NCBI RefSeq assembly: GCF_008304605.1
Contig: NZ_PIJY01000001.1
Location: 1 to 64,000, forward strand
DNA: 64,000 nucleotides
Source of the DNA: Oceanobacillus polygoni
Lineage (GTDB): Bacteria > Bacillota > Bacilli > Bacillales > Amphibacillaceae
Direction: 5' to 3'
Part shown: positions 44,229 through 54,025 of the stretch, piece by piece
Layout of the letters: each line of letters opens with the position of its first letter
How positions within the stretch are numbered: the stretch's first letter is position 1
Position numbers and translations under genes: made by a program
Notes under the pieces: generated by a model
Databases searched by the model: none
The model's input: the letters and a program-made list of their open reading frames with translations, nothing else
What the model was told of the DNA's origin: nothing

Positions 44229-44339
44229 TATAATACTGTGAAATACGTATGCCACGTAATCGTACACGGTACAATAAAGTGAATTTCCATAACTGCCTAA
44301 TTTGTTCACATCCCATTAACCAGGTATGTTCCAACAAAT

Positions 44340-44396
44340 AAAAGCCAGTTCGAACAAAATTGCAGCAACCCTGCATTTGTTTGAGCTGGCTTTTTT
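44340..44396 (+). terminator. Terminator-like stem in the CoA-transferase leader
   Basis: AAAAGCCAG pairs with CTGGCTTTT, with inner stems (ACAAA/TTTGT, TGCAG/TGCA) and a six-T tract. It ends 7 bp before the AAAGGAGG ribosome binding site. With the promoter near 44200 this gives a leader of about 170 nt, as in attenuation. Confidence 0.7.
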
Positions 44397-44417
44397 ACTT
44401 TAGAAAGGAGGAATTAC

Positions 44418-45575
44418 ATGTCTGGTGCATTAAACAACATTAAAATTCTAGACCTATCACGAGTGCTTGCAGGACCCTACTGTACGATGATTCTCGGCGA
44501 TCTTGGTGCAGAAATAATAAAAGTCGAGGCACCTGGTGGAAGTGATGAGACTCGAGGGTGGGGACCGCCTTTCCAAAACGGAGTAAGCGCCTATTACCTT
44601 TGTGCGAATCGAAACAAGAAAAGCATTACCGTCAATTTAAAAACAGAAGAAGGAATTGCCCAGATCAAACAATTAATTACAGAGTCAGATGTTATTGTCA
44701 ATAACTTTAAAGTTGGAACGATGGACCGATTCGGACTCGATTACGACACCGTCCGAGAACTGAATCCTGCCATTGTCTACTGCTCCATCACTGGCTTCGG
44801 GGAAACAGGACCATATAAGCATATGCCAGGATATGACTTCATTATCCAAGCGATGAGTGGATTAATGAGTATTACTGGCACGGAAGCATCTGGTCCACAG
44901 AAAATGGGAGTTGCCATTACCGATATCTTAACTGGACTCTATGCCTGCATCGGAATCCAAGCCGCACTGATTGAACGGACCAATTCAGGTAAAGGTCAAA
45001 ATCTAGACCTTTCCTTGTATGATTCAGCCGTAAGCGCTTTAGTCAATATCGGCAGTAATTACTTGATGTCTGGGAACATCCCGACAGCTCTTGGCAATCA
45101 TCATGCCAATATCGTTCCATATCAAACCTTCAGCACAGCTGATGGGGAGATGGTGATTGCAGTTGGTAACGACAATCAATTTAAAAATCTATGTTGTCTA
45201 TTAAATGTCCCCGATCTTAGTAGCGATAAGCGTTTTGAAAAAAATGCAGATCGTGTAAAGCATAGAGATTTACTTGTGCCACGGTTACAGGAAGTGTTTT
45301 CAACAAAGCCGACCGCATACTGGCTTGAAAAATGCCATACAAATAACATTCCATGCGGACCAATTCAAAATTTGGAAGAAATGAGTAATGATCAGCAACT
45401 GCATGATCGCGAAATGTTCGTTGATTACGAACATCCTACAGCAGGTTCTATAAAAATGGTTGGAAGTCCATTAAAACTATCTCGAACACCTGTCACTTAT
45501 TCCCTTCACCCTCCTGATGCAGGTGAACATAATGAAGCGTTTCGCACAGACCTAAATGAAATGAAAAACAACTAA
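44418..45575 (+). CDS. Class III CoA transferase (CaiB/BaiF family)
   Basis: The 385-residue protein has the family N-terminus ILDLSRVLAGPYCTMILGDLGAEIIKVE. The catalytic aspartate region is YDFIIQAMSGLMSITG (Asp about residue 149-170), and PCGPIQNLEEM lies late. It moves CoA between acids. The next gene is a glutaryl-CoA-dehydrogenase-like enzyme. The mammalian glutarate CoA transferase SUGCT belongs to this family, so glutarate activation is a reasonable guess. AAAGGAGGAATTAC precedes the ATG. The gene is 16 bp from its partner. Confidence 0.88.
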   Translation: MSGALNNIKILDLSRVLAGPYCTMILGDLGAEIIKVEAPGGSDETRGWGPPFQNGVSAYYLCANRNKKSITVNLKTEEGIAQIKQLITESDVIVNNFKVGTMDRFGLDYDTVRELNPAIVYCSITGFGETGPYKHMPGYDFIIQAMSGLMSITGTEASGPQKMGVAITDILTGLYACIGIQAALIERTNSGKGQNLDLSLYDSAVSALVNIGSNYLMSGNIPTALGNHHANIVPYQTFSTADGEMVIAVGNDNQFKNLCCLLNVPDLSSDKRFEKNADRVKHRDLLVPRLQEVFSTKPTAYWLEKCHTNNIPCGPIQNLEEMSNDQQLHDREMFVDYEHPTAGSIKMVGSPLKLSRTPVTYSLHPPDAGEHNEAFRTDLNEMKNN

Positions 45576-45591
45576 ACGAGGAGATGAGCTT

Positions 45592-46797
45592 ATGAATTTT
45601 GAATTTAATGAAGAACAAAAGATGCTGCGTGACACGGTAAGAAGCTTTACAGACAAGGAAATTATGCCATACATTGACGGGTGGGACCGAGAAGGAAAGT
45701 TTGACTTAAGCATATTGACGAGACTCGCAGATCTTGGGCTAATGGGTGTCTGCATCCCTGAAGCATATGGTGGCAGCGGAATGGATTACAACGCATTAGC
45801 TATCGTTTGTGAGGAACTAGAGCGAGGCGATACTGCCTTTCGTACTGCTGTCTCCGTGCATACAGGCTTAAATAGCATGACATTACTTCAATGGGGAACA
45901 GAGCAACAAAAGCAGAAATACCTTACTCCGCAGGCAAAAGGTGAAAAAATTGGTGCATTTGGTCTGACCGAGCCTGGAGCTGGTTCGGATGTTGCAGCTT
46001 TACAAACAACAGCTGTACGAGATGGTGACAACTATATTTTAAACGGTCAGAAAACATGGATATCACTTTGTGATATTGCCGATCATTTCATTGTTTTTGC
46101 TTACACTGGAGATCGCTCCCAAAAACATAAAGCTATTTCTGCTTTCATCGTGGAACGTTCACGGGAGGGCTTCTCTTCAAAGGCGATAAAAGGCAAACAT
46201 GGTATTCGCTCCGGCAATACTGGCGAAATATTTTTCGAAAATATTAAGGTACCGAAAGAAAATCTGTTGGGCGAAGAAGGAGAAGGATTTAAAATTGCCA
46301 TGTCAGCATTGGATAACGGTCGTTTTACAGTTGCTGCTGGTGCTGTCGGACAAATTATGGCTTGTTTAGAGGCTTCCGTGAAATACTGTCATGAACGGGA
46401 AACATTCGGCAAAGAAATTGGGAAACACCAACTCGTCCAACAAATGATTGCGAAGATGGAGGCCGGCTATCAAATGAGCCGTTTGCTCGTCTATCGGGCA
46501 GGTGAACTTAAAAACCAAGGAAAACGCAACACAAGAGAAACCTCTCTTGCTAAATGGCAAGCCTGTGACTTCGCTAATCAAGCAGCAGATGATGCCGTGC
46601 AAATTCACGGTGCTTACGGCTATTCCGATGAATATCCAGTAGAACGCTATTTACGAAATTCGAAAGCTCCAGTCATTTATGAAGGAACGCGTGAAATTCA
46701 CACGATTATGCAGGCGGAGTATGTATTAGGCTATCGGGAAGATAAGCAGTTGAATAAAATGCTTCCTGCTTGGGAGGGAGAGACAGAGCGCGTTTGA
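45592..46797 (+). CDS. Acyl-CoA dehydrogenase, glutaryl-CoA-dehydrogenase-like
   Basis: The 401-residue flavoenzyme has the acyl-CoA dehydrogenase motifs GAFGLTEPGAGSDVA and WISLCDIADHFIVFA. The catalytic glutamate is in the late YEGTREIHTIMQAE. FNEEQKMLRDTVRSFTDKEI at the N-terminus is also typical. The pairing with a class III CoA transferase suggests glutaryl-CoA to crotonyl-CoA, but isobutyryl- or methylsuccinyl-type substrates cannot be excluded. The operon ends at a terminator at 46817. Confidence 0.88.
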   Translation: MNFEFNEEQKMLRDTVRSFTDKEIMPYIDGWDREGKFDLSILTRLADLGLMGVCIPEAYGGSGMDYNALAIVCEELERGDTAFRTAVSVHTGLNSMTLLQWGTEQQKQKYLTPQAKGEKIGAFGLTEPGAGSDVAALQTTAVRDGDNYILNGQKTWISLCDIADHFIVFAYTGDRSQKHKAISAFIVERSREGFSSKAIKGKHGIRSGNTGEIFFENIKVPKENLLGEEGEGFKIAMSALDNGRFTVAAGAVGQIMACLEASVKYCHERETFGKEIGKHQLVQQMIAKMEAGYQMSRLLVYRAGELKNQGKRNTRETSLAKWQACDFANQAADDAVQIHGAYGYSDEYPVERYLRNSKAPVIYEGTREIHTIMQAEYVLGYREDKQLNKMLPAWEGETERV

Positions 46798-46816
46798 AAA
46801 GAATAATAATCTATTT

Positions 46817-46845
46817 CCCCTAGCATCTTAAATGCTGGGGTTTTT
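46817..46845 (+). terminator. Terminator after the acyl-CoA dehydrogenase gene
   Basis: CCCC-t-AGCAT / ATGCT-GGGG stem with TTTTT, 20 bp after the stop. Confidence 0.8.
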
Positions 46846-46969
46846 ACATGCTTCTAAAATGTGTACAAATACATCATTCAACATAGAAATGATGAACATA
46901 TCTATGCATAACGATTTCTTATTCATATACTATTATGAAACAAATTTCAGATAGAAAGGAGAGACACGA

Positions 46970-47353
46970 ATGGCATTACAGCTTATGAAATTATTTGTTT
47001 CTGCATCAACGGACACAGAGGTTACGCCAACGGTTGAAAAGTTTTTTTATGTAGCAGTAGCTGATACTGAACCAGGGGACACCTTAACGATTGATGCCGC
47101 TGATTTCTTTGATGATCTAGGTGCTGAAGTCGTTGAACTCCCAGAGTTAGCAGAGAACAATAGTTACTATCACCTATATATTAATGGGGTACTACAAATG
47201 CAGGATATCTCAACTTATACGCCTGGTGCAACGGGGGTTGGATCACTTAGTATTGAAGTACCTGCTGGTCCAGACTCCATATTAGCAGGAACACCAATCG
47301 TACTAGAAGTAGTCAACTTCGATACGAGTTCTACGACAGATATTACAACATAA
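46970..47353 (+). CDS. DUF4183 protein (exosporium/spore-surface type)
   Basis: This 127-residue acidic beta-rich protein carries the DUF4183 core NSYYHLYINGVLQMQDISTYTP and AGTPIVLEVVNF. No signal peptide is present, consistent with mother-cell expression and assembly on the spore surface. DUF4183 proteins are found in spore formers, often next to collagen-like exosporium proteins. AAAGGAGAGACACG precedes the ATG. It converges on a second DUF4183 gene. Confidence 0.82.
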   Translation: MALQLMKLFVSASTDTEVTPTVEKFFYVAVADTEPGDTLTIDAADFFDDLGAEVVELPELAENNSYYHLYINGVLQMQDISTYTPGATGVGSLSIEVPAGPDSILAGTPIVLEVVNFDTSSTTDITT

Positions 47354-47366
47354 CTTCACCTGAAAT

Positions 47367-47386
47367 GGGGTGGTCTAAGCCACCCC
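47367..47386. terminator. Bidirectional terminator between the DUF4183 genes
   Basis: GGGGTGG-(6)-CCACCCC, with partial outward TGAA/TTCA pairing, lies between the convergent stops. Confidence 0.7.
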
Positions 47387-47401
47387 TTCATTACTTGATT
47401 A

Positions 47402-47779
47402 CTATTGATGGATTGTAATAAATTGTAGAATGATTGGAGCTCCTTCTGGAGGTACATCACTTGTTTTTAATTGCAATATCCCTTCCTGAATCTCATAGGT
47501 AACTGGCGGCTGTAATACGCCATTAATAAAGAGATTTACATAGGAAACCGACTTCGGATCTAATATCCCACGATTACCATATTGTGTTAATTCATCTTTA
47601 TTCGTATATAGAAGACTTTTCCCATCAGACAATGCATTATACTGATAAGTATCAACTTTATTGATTTTTTTAGCAGACTTTATCGGAATTTTAATACGAA
47701 ACTCAGAACTTGTATTGACCATATCATATACACGTTGAGCGGAGACAATATGCTTTTTATAATGTTCTATTTCGGCCAC
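47402..47779 (-). CDS. Second DUF4183 protein
   Basis: The 125-residue protein has the DUF4183 core in its C-terminal half: [20 protein letters not shown], then [22 protein letters not shown]. The N-terminal half is basic and shares little with the neighbour at 46970. The only plausible start is a GTG at 47779 with a close, weak GAGG, so the true 5' end is uncertain. The convergent arrangement of two diverged copies suggests an old inverted duplication or separate capture. Confidence 0.75.
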   Translation of the reverse strand: MAEIEHYKKHIVSAQRVYDMVNTSSEFRIKIPIKSAKKINKVDTYQYNALSDGKSLLYTNKDELTQYGNRGILDPKSVSYVNLFINGVLQPPVTYEIQEGILQLKTSDVPPEGAPIILQFITIHQ

Positions 47780-47970
47780 CTGCCTCTGTTGATAAACTAG
47801 AAATATTACTCCTACATTCTATGATTCAACTAAGTGAATCGTTCAAAAAAAGACACCTAATTACAATCCAGAAAACAACTTGTGTAAAAGCGGAAAAAAT
47901 CGAGTTTCACTAAATTTGCGCAACATAAAGAAGATGGCACACAATCAGTACCATCCCCTCTTACCTATTC

Positions 47971-48285
47971 TTATTTTGTCTCTATATAATTCATATATTG
48001 CTTATACAAATCATTTAAGGCGGAGGCAAGGGCATTGCCCGCTTTCCCTAAGTAGTGCTGTTTTACCGTTTCAATTGGTTTTTCTATCCCATCCTGCAAA
48101 CTATAGCCTCTTAGCAATTGTTGAACAAATTCTCTTCCATGTTTCGTTGCTAATGTACAATTTGCGGCTACAATCACACCATATTTTTTATCAATTTCTG
48201 CTGTAATTGTTAATGTATCATAAATACTTTTAGCTGCCATCCCTGCCGGAAGTCTCGCGTGTCCTGCAATAAAAACGGTATTCAC
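47971..48285 (-). CDS. DUF3870 protein, last gene of the lysine operon
   Basis: This 104-residue cytoplasmic protein reads MNTVFIAGHARLPAGMAAKS, then CTLATKHGREFVQQLLRGYSL and a helical tail. It belongs to the DUF3870 family, whose function is unknown. It starts at a GTG after AAGGGG and lies 32 bp downstream of the lysine 6-dehydrogenase gene. The shared operon suggests a role in the same pathway, perhaps as a small accessory enzyme handling the cyclic semialdehyde; this is inference only. Confidence 0.8.
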   Translation of the reverse strand: MNTVFIAGHARLPAGMAAKSIYDTLTITAEIDKKYGVIVAANCTLATKHGREFVQQLLRGYSLQDGIEKPIETVKQHYLGKAGNALASALNDLYKQYMNYIETK

Positions 48286-48317
48286 TGTTTTTCAAACCCC
48301 TTCATCATCTGTAACTC

Positions 48318-49496
48318 TTACTTTACCTTTACAGATTTCTTTTCCACGATTGTCTCTGTTTCTATAATATTCACGCCGCGTTTCATTAGCGCTTCAATAT
48401 ACTTCTGACCAGGGACAATCTGTTCTGGTGGGTATACACCCTTTTTCGTAATTGTTCCATCACCAATCATTTGCGCTACAATCGAAATCGTATTTGCGGT
48501 AGCTCGAGCCATCGCTGTTATATTTGTTTTTCGATCCTTATACGTAGTCATTTCGTAAGCATAAGCAGCTTCTGCCCCATCCTTGTCTCCAGAAACAATC
48601 ACTCTTAATAAAACAGCATCATCTTTCTCGCCTAATTCAACGATTGGGTCAAGTACCTTCAAAAAAACATCACGTGGACGAATCATCTGACCATTGACTT
48701 CTACCTCATAATCGAGTTTCGTTAAATTTAAATCAACAAGCAGCTTAAATTTCTCCGCATGGCCTGGATAACGAATTGTCTTATATTCAAGTGTTTCAAT
48801 ATCTGGAAAGGATAAAGAGAGTGTCGATGTTCCACCAGATGTATGAAATGCTTCCAACGGGCCAAATCGTTCAAAATAAATCGGTTCTATCTCTGTTAGT
48901 GATGGAATTTCTTGCTTGACTCCCTTACGAATAATTAAGGATGGATCTGTATAATGATCGAAGACCCCTTCCATTGAAAATACATGATTATATTCAATTG
49001 GAGGATCTGGCTTTACAGGAATGCCACCAACATATAATTTAATCGACTTTACTTGATCAAGCTTGCTTGCACCATAGCCTGATAAAATATTAATCATCCC
49101 AGGTGCCACTCCAAGATCTGGAATGAGGGTAACTTGAGCTGTCTTCGCGTCATCCGCCATCTGCAGCACTTTATCGGTCATATGTCCGATATGTCCACCT
49201 AAATCTACGGCACTAACCCCTACCTCAATTGCAGTTTTAGCAACAATTTCATTAAATGAATAAAAAAGCGCATTAATCACCACATCAAATTGTCGAATAA
49301 AGGCTGCAAGCTCCTCTCGATTGCCTGCATTTACTTGATACGCCTTTAATTTCTTAGAATTCAACTGATTACATACTTGCTTCGCCCGTTCAATGTCAAT
49401 ATCGGCAAGCCCAACATTTGTTACGCCTGGACTCAAAACTAAATCCCGAACTGCTTCTTTTCCCATCAAGCCTGAACCTAATACACCTATCTTCAT
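48318..49496 (-). CDS. lysDH: L-lysine 6-dehydrogenase (saccharopine-dehydrogenase family)
   Basis: This NAD(P)-dependent enzyme of 392 residues has the Rossmann motif [16 protein letters not shown] and the family segments [14 protein letters not shown] and [18 protein letters not shown]. The stretches [20 protein letters not shown] and [17 protein letters not shown] fit the Geobacillus lysine epsilon-dehydrogenase as I remember it, better than saccharopine dehydrogenases. It would convert lysine to 2-aminoadipate 6-semialdehyde plus ammonia. It sits between an aldehyde dehydrogenase and DUF3870. GGGAGTGAATCGGG precedes the ATG. Confidence 0.85.
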   Translation of the reverse strand: MKIGVLGSGLMGKEAVRDLVLSPGVTNVGLADIDIERAKQVCNQLNSKKLKAYQVNAGNREELAAFIRQFDVVINALFYSFNEIVAKTAIEVGVSAVDLGGHIGHMTDKVLQMADDAKTAQVTLIPDLGVAPGMINILSGYGASKLDQVKSIKLYVGGIPVKPDPPIEYNHVFSMEGVFDHYTDPSLIIRKGVKQEIPSLTEIEPIYFERFGPLEAFHTSGGTSTLSLSFPDIETLEYKTIRYPGHAEKFKLLVDLNLTKLDYEVEVNGQMIRPRDVFLKVLDPIVELGEKDDAVLLRVIVSGDKDGAEAAYAYEMTTYKDRKTNITAMARATANTISIVAQMIGDGTITKKGVYPPEQIVPGQKYIEALMKRGVNIIETETIVEKKSVKVK

Positions 49497-49574
49497 CCCG
49501 ATTCACTCCCTGCTTAGATTGGTAAAAGCATGGTCTATCTGTTTCGTAATTTTAAAAACCCACACATTTATAAC

Positions 49575-51074
49575 TTATGATTCAACATCAATTTGTGCGC
49601 GTTGTAATTTCCCGCTATAGTCCACGTAAATTGCTTTCCATTCTGTAAACACATCCAATGCTTGAATCCCAGAATCTCGATGACCATTTCCAGTTCCTTT
49701 CGTTCCTCCAAACGGCAAATGAATTTCTGCACCTGTTGTTCCAGCATTTACATAGACAATTCCCGTATCCAAATCACGCTGTGCTTTAAAAACACGGTTA
49801 ACATCATTCGTAAATATCGAGCTAGACAGTCCATATGTTACACCGTTATTTACTTCAATTGCTTCTTCAAAACTCGCAACAGGAATAATCGAGACAACTG
49901 GCCCGAAAATTTCTTCCTGCGCAATTCGCATATCTGCTTTTGCATTGGTAAACAAGGTAGGCGCAAAATAATAACCGTTTTCATGAGCATCCTCTGTCAG
50001 CTCATAACCACCCGCCAGCAGGTCCGCTCCCTCTGCTTTACCAATTTCAATATATTGCTTAATTTTAGCAATGCCCGACTGATTAATAATCGGGCCGACT
50101 TTGATCGATTCATCAAGTCCATTCCCGATACTTAGCTTATCCATAGCAGCAAGCAGTCTCTCTTCCAACGTCCGTTTGACCTTTTCATGAACAATGACCC
50201 GACTGCACGCTGTGCAACGCTGCCCACTCGTTCCAAAGGCACTCCAAAGAATTCCTTCCACAGCAAGGTCTAAATCAGCATCATCCATAACGATAACTGC
50301 ATTCTTCCCACCCATTTCTAAGGAGACTTTCTTCAACTGCTTTCCACATTCGCTTGCAATGTTTCTTCCCGTATCATTGGAACCCGTAAATGAAATAACA
50401 CGGATAGCTTCATGATGTACCATTGCTTCACCGACGACAGATCCGGCACCAAATACAACATTGATAATCCCTTTAGGCAAACCTGCTTCTTCAAAAATTT
50501 TGGCAAGCTCATATGCCATGATTGGCGTTTCCGTAGCTGGTTTCCAAACAACCGCATTTCCTGCAACAATTGCAGGAAACGATTTCCACGTTGCAATTGC
50601 AATCGGGAAATTCCACGGGGTAATAATGCCGACAACTCCGACTGGCGCCCGCTGACTCATCGCAAATTTATCCTTTAATTCAGCAGGTGTCGTCTGACCA
50701 AATAAACGTCGACCTTCCCCAGCCATATAAAATGCCATATCGATGCCCTCTTGAACCTCTCCACGCGCCTCTTCAATTACCTTGCCATTTTCCATCGTAA
50801 GTAGCTGGGATAGTCTTTCTTTACGCTCTTTCATGATATAGCCGACACGGTAAAGCACTTCTGCACGTTGTGGTGCAGGAACAAGCGCCCATTCTTTTTG
50901 TGCCGCCTTCGCTGCAGCTACCGCTTCGTCAACCATCTCTTTCGTTGATAAAGGTACTTGCACAATCTCTTCACCAGTTGCTGGATTAATCACTGCTTGG
51001 GCTTCACTTACGTCCACCCATTCTCCATTAATAAAGTTATTAAGTTTTTCAACTTCCAATGATAGCGTTGTCAT
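49575..51074 (-). CDS. Aldehyde dehydrogenase, probably 2-aminoadipate semialdehyde
   Basis: This 499-residue NAD(P)-dependent aldehyde dehydrogenase has PWNFPIAIATWKSFPA, the catalytic Glu in LEMGGKN and the Cys in GQRCTACSR, plus EEIFGPVVS. It lies directly upstream of the lysine 6-dehydrogenase gene, whose product is an aldehyde (in equilibrium with piperideine-6-carboxylate). Oxidation to 2-aminoadipate is therefore the likely step. The ATG at 51074 follows GGGAGGG. It is divergent from kynU. Confidence 0.88.
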   Translation of the reverse strand: MTTLSLEVEKLNNFINGEWVDVSEAQAVINPATGEEIVQVPLSTKEMVDEAVAAAKAAQKEWALVPAPQRAEVLYRVGYIMKERKERLSQLLTMENGKVIEEARGEVQEGIDMAFYMAGEGRRLFGQTTPAELKDKFAMSQRAPVGVVGIITPWNFPIAIATWKSFPAIVAGNAVVWKPATETPIMAYELAKIFEEAGLPKGIINVVFGAGSVVGEAMVHHEAIRVISFTGSNDTGRNIASECGKQLKKVSLEMGGKNAVIVMDDADLDLAVEGILWSAFGTSGQRCTACSRVIVHEKVKRTLEERLLAAMDKLSIGNGLDESIKVGPIINQSGIAKIKQYIEIGKAEGADLLAGGYELTEDAHENGYYFAPTLFTNAKADMRIAQEEIFGPVVSIIPVASFEEAIEVNNGVTYGLSSSIFTNDVNRVFKAQRDLDTGIVYVNAGTTGAEIHLPFGGTKGTGNGHRDSGIQALDVFTEWKAIYVDYSGKLQRAQIDVES

Positions 51075-51173
51075 AATTATCCCTCCCAAATAAATTAAAG
51101 CAGTAAATGGAGTACCTTTACCCTATTTCTATATATATTTATTTTCTATCTTTAGTATAAATGAGTACAAGTT

Positions 51174-51246
51174 AATTGTACAATTGTTATTAAAATACTA
51201 AATTTATTGGATATTCCTTAAAGGATTATGTTAGATTGTACGTACA
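51174..51246. promoter_or_regulatory. Two palindromes in the lysine/kynurenine divergent region
   Basis: AATTGTACAATT (51174-51185) and TGTACGTACA (51237-51246) are perfect palindromes sharing TTGTAC. They lie between the divergent aldehyde dehydrogenase and kynU genes. They are candidate operators; the second lies about 30 bp before kynU. No regulator gene is adjacent. Confidence 0.5.
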
Positions 51247-51276
51247 TCAGATCAAAGAGAAAGAGGTGCTGTTCCT

Positions 51277-52548
51277 ATGACTCATACACTTAAACACGCA
51301 CAGCAATTGGATAGCGAAGATCGTTTGAAGAATTTCCGAACCGAATTCTACAGACCAAACGATACAATTTATTTCGATGGTAATTCCCTTGGATTGTTAT
51401 CCAAACGTGCAGAGCAATATGTAATGGAAGTGATGAATGATTGGAAAAATCATGCCATTGATGGTTGGACCGATGGTGATCATCCTTGGTTTTATCTAGC
51501 TGAGAAGCTTGGGAAAATGTCCACCAATCTTGTTGGCGCAAAGCAAGAGGAAGTAATCATTAGCGGTTCAACGACAACCAATCTCCATCAGCTAACAGCA
51601 AGCTTCTACCACCCAAAAGGTACAAAAAAGAAGATTCTTGCGGATGTATTGAATTTCCCTTCTGATATTTATGCATTAAAAAGCCAATTAGCACGAAAAG
51701 GATATGATCCCCAAACACATCTTATTCAAGTGCCGAGTACTGATGGGAATACGCTGAAAACAGAAGATATCATCAATCACATGACAGAGGAAATCGCATT
51801 AATTGTCCTGCCTAGTGTCCTGTATCGCAGTGGCCAAATTCTAGATATGCAAAGATTAACAAAAGAAGCTCATAAACGAGGAATTTTTATTGGCTTTGAT
51901 CTTTGCCATTCGATTGGTTCCATCCCTCACAGTCTATCAGAATGGGGTGTTGACTTTGCTTTCTGGTGTACGTATAAACATTTAAATGGAGGTCCTGGAA
52001 GTGTTGGAGGACTCTATGTGAATCAAAAGCATTTCGGCAAAACACCCGGACTTGCCGGATGGTTTAGCTCTTCCAAGGAAACACAATTTGATATGGAGCA
52101 CGAATTAACTCCAGCTAATCATGCAGGTGCCTACCAAATCGGAACGCCACATGTATTAAGTATGGCACCACTACTTGGGGCACTACAGATATTTGAGGAA
52201 GCTGGTATTGAAAATATCCGCAAAAAATCATTACGACTAACAGCGTACTTGATGAACTTGATTGAAAGCGAATTAGCAGCATATTCCTTTTCCATCGCTA
52301 ATCCGAAGCAAGATCATGAGCGTGGTGGGCATGTATTACTACTGCATCCAGAAGCAGCACGGATTTGCAAAGCATTGAAAGCAAACGGAGTGATTCCGGA
52401 TTTCCGCAACCCAAATGGAATACGGATTGCTCCTGTCGCCTTATACAATACTTTTGAAGAAGTATGGCAAATGGTTCAAATCCTGAAAACCATTATGGAG
52501 AAAGAAAGCTATAAAAACTACGAAAATAAACGAGGTGTAATCGCATGA
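51277..52548 (+). CDS. kynU: Kynureninase
   Basis: This PLP enzyme of 423 residues cleaves kynurenine to anthranilate and alanine. Features include [20 protein letters not shown], the aspartate pocket [12 protein letters not shown], and the PLP lysine K234 in [20 protein letters not shown] precedes the ATG. It overlaps kynB by four bases (ATGA). It is the first gene of kynU-kynB-kynA, a complete three-step tryptophan to anthranilate route. Confidence 0.95.
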   Translation: MTHTLKHAQQLDSEDRLKNFRTEFYRPNDTIYFDGNSLGLLSKRAEQYVMEVMNDWKNHAIDGWTDGDHPWFYLAEKLGKMSTNLVGAKQEEVIISGSTTTNLHQLTASFYHPKGTKKKILADVLNFPSDIYALKSQLARKGYDPQTHLIQVPSTDGNTLKTEDIINHMTEEIALIVLPSVLYRSGQILDMQRLTKEAHKRGIFIGFDLCHSIGSIPHSLSEWGVDFAFWCTYKHLNGGPGSVGGLYVNQKHFGKTPGLAGWFSSSKETQFDMEHELTPANHAGAYQIGTPHVLSMAPLLGALQIFEEAGIENIRKKSLRLTAYLMNLIESELAAYSFSIANPKQDHERGGHVLLLHPEAARICKALKANGVIPDFRNPNGIRIAPVALYNTFEEVWQMVQILKTIMEKESYKNYENKRGVIA

Positions 52549-53180
52549 GTAAATGGATTGATATTTCACAACCCTTAACGAATGATATGGCACATTGGCC
52601 AGGAGATACACCATTCCATTATACGCTTTCTGCCACAAAGGAGCAGATTGGCTCTGCAAATATTGGAGAAATCACAACAAGTCTGCACATCGGGACACAT
52701 ATTGATGCTGCCTTTCATTTTGATTCCAATGGTAAAACCGTTGATCAGCTTGACCTTGATCTTTATATCGGAAAAGCTGCCGTCATTGATGTCAGTCATA
52801 CAGAAACAATTACAACAGCAGTATTAAAAAAGTACCCATTTGATCAGACAACAAGACTGCTGTTGCGAACATCACTGCCGAACAATCCAAAGCGATTCCC
52901 AAGCAAATTCCCATATCTTGACCCAGAAATTGCCCAGTTCTTAAGTGAAAAAGGCATCCAATTACTCGGCATTGATATCCCCTCTGTTGATGCACCGGAC
53001 AGCAAAGAACTTCACACACATCACGCTCTCCATCAACACGGTATCCATATTCTCGAAAATATTATGCTAGACCATGTCAATCCAGGATTTTATGATTTAA
53101 TCGCTTTGCCGCTAGCTATTCACGGCGCAGATGGCAGTCCAGTTCGCGCCGTATTACGTCCACTGGAGGGGAATGAATGA
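52545..53180 (+). CDS. kynB: Kynurenine formamidase
   Basis: The 211-residue cyclase-family metalloenzyme hydrolyses N-formylkynurenine. It has the metal-binding motif [11 protein letters not shown] and a second His-rich segment [17 protein letters not shown]. It starts with an ATG overlapping the kynU stop and overlaps the kynA start as well, so the three genes are translationally coupled. Confidence 0.95.
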   Translation: MSKWIDISQPLTNDMAHWPGDTPFHYTLSATKEQIGSANIGEITTSLHIGTHIDAAFHFDSNGKTVDQLDLDLYIGKAAVIDVSHTETITTAVLKKYPFDQTTRLLLRTSLPNNPKRFPSKFPYLDPEIAQFLSEKGIQLLGIDIPSVDAPDSKELHTHHALHQHGIHILENIMLDHVNPGFYDLIALPLAIHGADGSPVRAVLRPLEGNE

Positions 53181-54025
53181 TGACGGATTCTTCCAACAAA
53201 ACATTTCAATCAGAAAAAGGAATTCATACGGATTTTAGGGAGAAAATGACATATGGAGATTACCTTCAGCTTGAGCCCTTATTATCGAGTCAAAGACGAT
53301 TATCCAGCCACCATGATGAAATGCTATTTATAATTATCCACCAGGTAAGCGAGCTATGGCTAAAGCTCATTATTCATGAAATGCAAGCAGCAATCGAAAA
53401 GATTCAAGCAAACGAACTGCAAGCGTCCTATAAAATGCTTGCCCGTGTCAGCAAAATACAATCCCAAATTATCCAAGCCTGGGATGTACTTTCAACGTTA
53501 ACACCTGCAGAGTATATGGAATTTCGGGATAAACTAGGAAATGCTTCTGGATTTCAATCCTACCAATACCGGCTAGTTGAGTTTGTCTTAGGCTATAAAA
53601 CACCATTTATTTTGAAAATATATCAAAAAGACAAGGAGCTCCATCAAATTCTAACCGATGCCTATCATGCACCTGGCCTATATGATGTCGCTATTCAAGC
53701 GTTAGACAAAGCAGGTCTCCCCATTGATAAAGCAGTTTTAGAACGAGATATTTCGGAAACATATCAGAAAAATGCAAGTGTTGAACAGGCATGGCTTCAG
53801 GTCTATCAGAACGTCGATCGCTATTGGGATCTTTATCAATTAGCTGAAAAGCTCGTCGATATCGAAGATTGGTTCCAGCAATGGCGTTTCAGACATATGA
53901 AAACAGTTGAACGCATCATTGGTCACAAAACTGGTACTGGAGGATCATCTGGTGTCAGCTATCTAAAAAAGGTGCTGGATCATTATTTCTTTCCTGAGCT
54001 TTGGGAAATTCGAACAAAGCTTTAA
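53177..54025 (+). CDS. kynA: Tryptophan 2,3-dioxygenase
   Basis: The 282-residue haem enzyme opens the indole ring of tryptophan. Family motifs include [22 protein letters not shown], whose His acts in the active site, and [21 protein letters not shown], which has the proximal haem histidine and the substrate loop. It starts at tandem ATG codons overlapping kynB after GAGGGGAATG. It is the last of the operon; a tryptophan-family transporter follows after 82 bp. Confidence 0.96.
   Translation: MMTDSSNKTFQSEKGIHTDFREKMTYGDYLQLEPLLSSQRRLSSHHDEMLFIIIHQVSELWLKLIIHEMQAAIEKIQANELQASYKMLARVSKIQSQIIQAWDVLSTLTPAEYMEFRDKLGNASGFQSYQYRLVEFVLGYKTPFILKIYQKDKELHQILTDAYHAPGLYDVAIQALDKAGLPIDKAVLERDISETYQKNASVEQAWLQVYQNVDRYWDLYQLAEKLVDIEDWFQQWRFRHMKTVERIIGHKTGTGGSSGVSYLKKVLDHYFFPELWEIRTKL

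Noticed and set aside
44229-44417. T-box riboswitch before the CoA transferase
   Set aside because: A terminator is present, but the conserved T-box core (AGGGTGGNACCGCG) and a specifier loop are not found in the leader.
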